Position numbers and translations under genes: made by a program. Shown here piece after piece: positions 56,032-61,164 of a DNA stretch of 61,164 nt; within the stretch, counting starts at the first letter, position 1, and each line of letters starts with the position of its first letter. The notes under the pieces were generated by a model. It made no database searches, was not told where the DNA came from, and was given only the letters and a program-made list of their open reading frames with translations. Location of the stretch: NCBI GenBank assembly GCA_026709985.1, contig JAPORY010000079.1, positions 1 through 61,164 of the forward strand, written 5' to 3'. The DNA is from Aestuariivita sp. (GTDB lineage Bacteria > Pseudomonadota > Alphaproteobacteria > Rhodobacterales > Rhodobacteraceae).

Positions 56032-57033
56032 ATGACAAAGACTGAGAATAAAGTCGAAGCCCCACCAACAGTGCGCATTCAAACGCCGCATGATGGACTG
56101 TTCAAGCTGATATTTGATGATACCAACCGTTCGCATACGGTTTTGAAGTGCTATCTGCCACCCGCGATCACCAAACGAATGTCATCGGAACCGCCCAAGT
56201 TGGTCGAAGGCTCCTTTATTGATCCGGCGCTTCGCGCTAGCCAATCAGATCGACTGTTTGAGGTCAAATTGACCGCCAAGAAGCCGGCGTTGATTTATGC
56301 GTTGCTGGAGCATAAGTCGCGTCCGGATCCCTTGACCCCCTTTCAAATTGCCGATTACAAACTCAAAATTTGGCGGCGTTATTACCAAGACCATGGTAAA
56401 GGAACCAAATTGCCGCCGATCATCGCGCTGGTCTTTTATCATGGCGCCCCGTCTTGGTCGGTGCCGTTGTCCCTTGACGCGATGATTGATCGTGACGACG
56501 AGACCGGCCCGCTGCCGCAGACGCTCAATTATAATGTCCATCACCTGCGACCTGATGCTGTGGCGGGGATTAGTGACCCGGAAGTTCGGGGTGGCTTTTT
56601 ATGCTTATGTTTATCGCAAGCGCACGGCAAAGAGGAAGATGTTGCGCGCATGGTTGAGATTATTAGACTTGTTAAGGATAGTCGTGACTTGGCAATGGCG
56701 GTTCTCCGCTATATATTTCATGTTGTTGCCCCACCGCGTGCGGTGTTTACGGAAGTTGTCCGGCAGGTTAACTCTGAACAAGTGGAGGTTATTGTGGGAT
56801 CATACTATCAAGAACTACTGGCCGAAGGCGAAGCTAAAGGAGTAGCTAAAGGCGAGGCTAGAGGAGAGGTCAAAGGAATGGTGAAGGCTTTTCTAAAATT
56901 AGCGCGGGCAAAGTTTGGCACAGTTCCGGAAGAGATTGCTGTCACGGTCCGGCAAGCCTCACCCGATGATGTTGACCGTTGGCTATTGGCACTCCTCAGT
57001 GCCGAGGACATTAACGAGATTTTCGAAACTTAA
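56032..57033 (+). CDS. Rpn-family (YhgA-like) recombination-promoting nuclease
   Basis: A 333-residue PD-(D/E)XK nuclease of the Rpn/YhgA family, often annotated as a putative transposase; the E. coli members promote RecA-independent recombination. The family start HDGLFKLIFDD is followed by ASQSDRLFEVK and the catalytic E-x-K in YALLEHKSRPDP, then DYKLKIWRRYYQD and ALVFYHGAPSW. Near residue 270 is a short repeated run, AEGEAKGVAKGEARGEVKG. A C-terminal DUF4351-like helical end follows (RQASPDDVDRWLLALLSA). I prefer ATG 56032, after GGGAG; ATG 56014 is the alternative. It is the only apparently intact gene among the mobile remnants. Confidence 0.88.
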   Translation: MTKTENKVEAPPTVRIQTPHDGLFKLIFDDTNRSHTVLKCYLPPAITKRMSSEPPKLVEGSFIDPALRASQSDRLFEVKLTAKKPALIYALLEHKSRPDPLTPFQIADYKLKIWRRYYQDHGKGTKLPPIIALVFYHGAPSWSVPLSLDAMIDRDDETGPLPQTLNYNVHHLRPDAVAGISDPEVRGGFLCLCLSQAHGKEEDVARMVEIIRLVKDSRDLAMAVLRYIFHVVAPPRAVFTEVVRQVNSEQVEVIVGSYYQELLAEGEAKGVAKGEARGEVKGMVKAFLKLARAKFGTVPEEIAVTVRQASPDDVDRWLLALLSAEDINEIFET

Positions 57034-57896
57034 CGGCTTTGCTAGCAGCCGCATTGACCAAGGTTTGTCGGGTCGAGTACTGTCGTACAGGGAGAGACTA
57101 ATGAAGCTGCGATCGACCGCTCTCTCCTCCTGACGGTGCTGGCCGGCTTGCAAACGGGGCTCGAACATACTGTATAGGCTGCACCGTTCACGAACGACCT
57201 CGCTACAGAATTGATCACAAACGCCTAGCGATCATCCAAGAGCAACGGCTTGACCCTTCCGCCCATTGGGGTAAAGAACCCTTTGGGCATCCCAAAGGCC
57301 ACAACATCTAGCTCTTCGATTGCACGCGTGGCGAAGCGGCGCTAAAATTAGGTGCTGAATAGTTACCACAAATTGAATATTAACGTGGAAAATACTGCAG
57401 AATGGCTATAGCATCTCCATTCATCCGCGAAACGTGTATTGATCAAACGAAAACGACAGACACTCAGCGAAGTCTGCGACTTGATCCACGGGGCAATTTA
57501 TCCGGCGACATTGATACATTTGATTACGTTGAAACTTACCCTGTCCGTCAGTTTGGTTCTCTAACGAATGCCTGGCAAACTCTCAGAAATTTCAAGAACT
57601 ACAACACCCCTAGGAAAATATCTAAGGATGATGAATTCCGCTCCTGACTTCGACGGTTTACCATAATTGATCGCATTGAATTATTTTTAAGTCCTTGAAT
57701 ATATTATCTTTTTTATAGATTCGCGCGATCGGCTCCTTGTGGTGCCTAGTGACACATTTTTTGTTGACGAATCGATGCGATTCCCGATACTGGTTTTATG
57801 TTCATCCGGTCCAAATCCACGCCGAACTCGCCGCGGAAATCCATTCAGATCGTCGAATCGGTCCGCAGAGATGGACAGACGCCCCCTGCCCCTGCC
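57034..57896. other. Remnant-rich stretch left of the insertion sequence
   Basis: About 860 bases with no intact gene. From about 57175 to 57361 on the plus strand one frame reads RYRIDHKRLAIIQEQRLDP, then HWGKEPFGHPKGHN, a TAG, and LFDCTRGEAALKLGAE to a stop. It looks like coding sequence with a nonsense codon, but I do not recognise the family. A frame at 57402-57647 shows no resemblance. 57660-57720 is strongly AT-rich. The short run of CCCCTG units at 57881-57904 overlaps the IS end. Confidence 0.4.
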
Positions 57897-57907
57897 CCCT
57901 GCCCATT
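57897..57907 (+). repeat. Left terminal inverted repeat of the IS
   Basis: CCCTGCCCATT, 50 bases before the transposase ATG, is the exact reverse complement of 60164-60174. Outside the 11 bases the two ends differ; inside they match partly for about ten more bases. The outer flank is a CCCCTG micro-repeat, which makes the precise boundary uncertain. Confidence 0.6.
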
Positions 57908-57956
57908 GGACAGAAGGAAGGCCTTAACGCCAATTTTTCGGTGTTACGATTGGGGC

Positions 57957-60165
57957 ATGGAAAACAAAAAACCCATTCTCGCGACGCTCACGGCGGCCCT
58001 TGAGCAGGGTATTCTTTCTGCGATTGTGGCTGATGCCGATATCGGGCGCAATGCCTTGGCTCCACGGGTTTGTGAGCGGTTTGATTTTCGCGACAACCAT
58101 GACGCGCTATAGGTCACCTCCTGCCTTGCGGCCCTGCGGTCTTTAGAACGCCGTGGTCAGCTTCGATTGCCCGCAGCGCAGCCCCGCGGCGGTGGCAACG
58201 GTCAGCTGACGTTTGCGTCGCAACCGGTGGCGCTGTCACCGGATATTCCGCCCGATGTTGGACGCATCGCTGGACTATCGTTGCAGCGAGTGACGACCTC
58301 GGAACAGCGGGCGCTGTTGAACACACTGCTGCGCAGGAGCATCCACGAAGCGCGGTTTTGCATGTGGGGCGTCAGGTCAAATATCTGATTGCCTCCGACC
58401 ATGGTTGGCTTGGCGGCTTGATATTTTCGCCGGCCGCCCGCACGATACAGGCGCGTGATGCTTGGCTTGGTTGGGCGACCGCAACGCCGAAACCAACCCT
58501 TAGCAAGATGCTGTGTCTCAGTCGCTTTCTGACCCGACCGAAGAATTGTCGGAACTTGGCGAGCCGGGTTTTGGCCCGCGCAATCCGTTGTGTGAAGCGC
58601 GATTATTGGTAGCAGTATCGGGAACCGTTGGCGGCGTTAGAAACCTTCGTTGCTCCGATCTATTCTGGTACCTGTTTTCGGGCGGTGGGTTGGCGTTGCA
58701 TTGGGCACATCGCGGGCCGCAGGCGGCGCGGACAAACTGAGGGTCCGAAACAGATTTATTTTCGGTCCTTGGCTGCCGATTGACGGTCGCAATTAGGTCT
58801 GCCGGCGATCGTTCCCGCGGCGCTCAATAGTGATAACTGGATCAAGAAAGAGTTTCAAAGAACCGAGATTGGTGACAAACGCCTAGTCAGATGGTTGGTC
58901 GCTGGTCTCGAAATACAAGCCCGCCGCCCGTCACAGACGTTTTTCACCGCCGCAGCAGGAGACCCGGCGATGGTGAAAGGGTATTATCGACTGATTGATC
59001 AACTGCACTGCGACGGTTTGACGGTTGCGGCGATCCTCTCTGGGCATCGGTATCAAACGCTACGTCGCATCTCCGAACAAGACTTGGTTTTGCTGATCCA
59101 AGATGGCACCGATATTAACTTTGCCACCCATCACGGTTGCGCGGGACTCGGTCTCATCGGTCGCAATGGTCAGAACCATGCGGGTACGCTTGGTTTACAT
59201 TTGCACTCGACCGATGCGGTCAACGGTGCGGGTGTTTCCCTCGGTCTTATTCGGGTGGAGTTTGATGCCCCGGATAGACGGCAGGAGAAAAACAAACCGG
59301 TGCGGGAACGAAAGTCCGGTCGTTGGCTTCGGGCGTTACAAGCGAGTGCCGACATTGCCGCCCGGTTCGCGGACACCCGCCTGATTGCGGTGGCCGACCA
59401 TGAAGCCGACTTTTTCGACTTTTATACCACCGAACATACCGGCCTCGACCTGCTGGTTCGGGCCAAGCATAATCGGCGCCTCGGTCATGGCAACGGCAAA
59501 CTGTTTGATCATATCCAAACCCAATCCGGTCAGGGGAAACTCACCATTACGGTCGCCTGACAGTCGGAACAGAAGTCGACCGGAGTCCAGAAAGCGCGGG
59601 CGCCCCGTGCGGAGCGGCAAGCACAGCTTGAACTGCGCTGGGATACGATAACACTCCCGGCGTCCTGCGACGCCAGCACCCATCAGCATAGCGTTGATCT
59701 GACGATCCAGGAAGCCCGCGAAACCCAACCACCAGCGGATGGGAATTCACCGATTTTATGGCGACTCCTAACAACCGTCGCTATACGGACCCCAGGCGAT
59801 GCGGAACAGATCCTGCCGCTATACCGGCGACGCTGGAAAATTACGGAATTTCACGGGTCTTAAAGTCCGGCTGCCAAATTGAGAAAATGGCGCCCCGTAA
59901 TCGCAAACGATTGCAACGGGCCTTGGCGATCAATGCCATCATTGTCTTGCGCCTAGCGGCGATGACCGAACTGGGACGGAACCATCCGGAACTTTCTCCC
60001 GACACGGCCTTTTCCGACAATGAATTAGCAATGCTGGCCGATTTTGCTAAGGTCAGAAAGCAATCTCACCCAACGACGCTCGGGGGCGCTTGCAGCTTGA
60101 GTCAAAACCTCGGAACCGATAGTTCACTGAAAACTATTTTGGAGCGGGAAGCGACTTGTGGGTAA
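57957..60165 (+). pseudogene. DUF4338-Tn5-type transposase fusion, multiply disrupted
   Basis: It starts at ATG 57957 (MENKKPILATLTAALEQGIL). Disruptions in order: TAG at 58110, a one-base loss near 58336, TAG at 58610, TGA at 58781, TGA just before 59560, and a one-base loss near 59853. Joining the pieces gives a DUF4338 part (HVGRQVKYLIASDHGWLGGL, LCLSRFLT, CRNLASRVLA, TFVAPIYSGTCFRAVGWRCI). A Tn5 N-terminal part follows (WIKKEFQRTEIGDKRLVRWL). The DDE core has LLIQDGTDINF (first Asp), IAVADHEADFF (second Asp) and LYRRRWKITEFHG. In that last motif the position of the catalytic Glu of the Y-R-E signature is Thr, so even the unbroken form may have been inactive. The end RVLKSGCQIEK is typical of the family. 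Confidence 0.82.
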
Positions 60166-60395
60166 TGGGCAGGGCGCACGTCTAATGTAACAGTCACGCC
60201 GTTTTTCGTGATCGCACTGGTCTGCAGGTTGCATCTGGGCAACGCGCAATTGGCTGTATTTTGCTGCGTCCACCTCGTGACCCGGTTGTCTCCGGCCTCG
60301 GGCGTACACGCAGCGGCTCCGACCGCGGCGGCAGCCAGCCCTGCCATCATCAGCGCGGCCAGCGCGGCGGGGAGCATAGTCATCAGTCGTTTCAT
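60102..60395 (-). pseudogene. Small exported protein truncated by the insertion sequence
   Basis: A minus-strand gene starts at ATG 60395, after AAAGGAACAGG, with a clear signal peptide (MKRLMTMLPAALAALMMAG, then an Ala-rich run). The mature part continues with ACTPEAGDNRVTRW, NCALPRCNLQTSAITKNG and VTVTLDV, with three Cys. Native sequence ends at 60175, where the IS inverted repeat begins; the last 24 codons are read from the IS. The original length and function are unknown. It is GC-richer than the neighbouring DNA. A two-domain periplasmic or lipid-attached protein is possible but not shown. Confidence 0.7.
60164..60174 (-). repeat. Right terminal inverted repeat of the IS
   Basis: AATGGGCAGGG, the exact reverse complement of the left repeat, just after the end of the transposase remnant and at the point where the exported-protein gene is interrupted. 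Confidence 0.6.
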
Positions 60396-60951
60396 TGCCT
60401 GTTCCTTTCGTTCTCATGATTGCTGAAGCGGGACCGACTGCAAGTCGGCGGGTTTGCTCCAAAAATGTGGATACTAAAAAGGGTGTGGCAAGGATTGGAA
60501 CGCCTTAATTGGGCTATTGAAGTGCGCGACGCAATTGATGATAAAGATATAGGTCACTGAAAAAATCCGAATTCACGGCGGGATCACAGGGGGTTGCCCG
60601 TTCCACGCTTTTTTCTTACAAAGTTGTCATTTTTATGTTGACTTTCCTGTGAGGAAGGAGCAAGACAGAGTCACAGAAACGCGAGCATGCGGTGAAGTGG
60701 ACCCGGACGGGACGCGCTATCGACAAGAACTCACCCGAGAGAATCAAGGTAAGGACTATTATCAGGAAGATCAGGATTTACCGATGGAAAGTCAGGGTTG
60801 ATAATTTCAGGTCGATTCAGAAATCATTCAGCGGAAGGTCCGAAACCAAATACTATAATATCTTTATTTATCAGATCATTTGCGATTGATTATCGTACGG
60901 AAATTGGAGTTTAGCTCAATATCTCTTTCTAACCTTTTGGGAGTACTCATC
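60396..60951. other. Intergenic region between two exported-protein genes
   Basis: About 550 bases without a recognised gene. The promoters of the divergent exported-protein genes should lie here. GGGAG at 60940-60944 is the ribosome binding site of the next gene. I saw no structured RNA. Confidence 0.4.
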
Positions 60952-61164
60952 ATGAAAATTTCAAAATTGGCCGTAATTTGGTGTTTTGCAGTAATCGGCA
61001 CACTTGTCCTGTTTTCGCCACAGCAGGTGCAAGCACAGTGTATTGATTGCACTCCTCCGACTGCTGATCGGCTCAATCAGTTGTGCATTGAAGAATGGCA
61101 AAAATCACACGCATTTACCGAACAAGGGTGTAAGGGAGTATGGGTCAGTTGGGACTCCTATAGA
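60952..61164 (+). CDS. Exported cysteine-containing protein, partial
   Basis: This gene starts at ATG 60952 after GGGAG and is open to the last base of the window (71 codons), so its end is not seen. A signal peptide is clear: MKISKLAVIWCFAVIGTLVL, then FSPQQVQAQ with a likely cleavage after VQAQ. The mature part begins CIDCTPPTADRLNQLCIEEW, followed by QKSHAFTEQGCKGVWVSW, giving four Cys in about 40 residues. I do not recognise the family. It is probably a periplasmic or secreted, disulfide-bonded protein. Confidence 0.7.
   Translation, partial: MKISKLAVIWCFAVIGTLVLFSPQQVQAQCIDCTPPTADRLNQLCIEEWQKSHAFTEQGCKGVWVSWDSYR

Larger units (their letters stand above)
57897..60174 (+). mobile_element. 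Degenerate insertion sequence, IS4/Tn5-like with a DUF4338 N-terminal half
   Basis: A 2.28 kb element bounded by 11 bp perfect inverted repeats (57897-57907 and 60164-60174) around one long, broken plus-strand gene. The gene's C-terminal two thirds are a Tn5/IS50-type DDE transposase; its N-terminal third is a DUF4338 (DruA-like) domain. At least five disruptions show that it cannot move itself. On the right it ends inside a gene for a small exported protein, which it truncates. I saw no clear target duplication. Confidence 0.75.

Noticed and set aside
57402-57647. 81-codon plus-strand frame
   Set aside because: No ribosome binding site, no motif, AT-rich surroundings.
1-61164. CRISPR arrays, rRNA and tRNA genes
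   Set aside because: None seen on reading both strands; no regularly spaced repeats.

Overview
The window looks like a chromosome segment of a free-living-type alphaproteobacterium of moderate GC. The evidence is gene order. An enoyl-CoA hydratase, rpsT and dnaA are adjacent, and rpoZ, rsh, DUF2062, pdxJ, acpS, lepB, rnc, era, DUF1491 and recO follow in the order typical of Alphaproteobacteria. hisS-hisZ-hisG with a short HisG, a short HprK kinase, a FabB-FabI pair and a methylsuccinyl-CoA dehydrogenase also fit. I cannot place it below class level with confidence.

Layout. 0-7 kb: enoyl-CoA hydratase, rpsT and dnaA, then ctpA and gpmI on the other strand. 7-17 kb: a small zinc-finger protein, polA, hisS-hisZ-hisG and dnaE. 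18-23 kb: xanthine dehydrogenase xdhA-xdhB-xdhC. 23.7-35 kb: the large conserved rpoZ-to-recO block, interrupted by a 1.4 kb gene-free stretch before recO. 35-38 kb: methylsuccinyl-CoA dehydrogenase and a TSUP permease. 38.4-40.7 kb: a two-gene module (putative endonuclease plus DNA methyltransferase) that looks like an accessory insertion. 40.9-53.4 kb: core metabolism again (pckA, hprK, a CobC-like phosphatase, cobU/cobP, rpoH, carB, fabB-fabI, paaI-paaK).

53.4-61.2 kb is a graveyard of mobile and accessory DNA. It holds a broken RES-toxin/antitoxin pair, a 5'-truncated group II intron with a recognisable domain V, an apparently intact Rpn-type nuclease, and a multiply disrupted 2.3 kb insertion sequence. 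That element's protein combined a DUF4338 (DruA-like) domain with a Tn5/IS4-type transposase. It has 11 bp terminal inverted repeats and truncates a gene for a small exported protein. A second, cysteine-containing exported protein runs off the right edge.

The core genes cover replication (DnaA, PolA, DnaE), stress control (Rsh, RpoH), membrane lipid synthesis, histidine, pyrimidine and cobalamin steps, purine salvage or catabolism (Xdh), and acetyl-CoA assimilation (Mcd, PEPCK). Several usual neighbours are absent: EnvC between gpmI and ctpA, ChvI/ChvG before hprK, and FabA before fabB. PolA appears to have lost its proofreading residues. Together with the pseudogenes and long gene-free stretches, this suggests a genome that is losing or rearranging genes.
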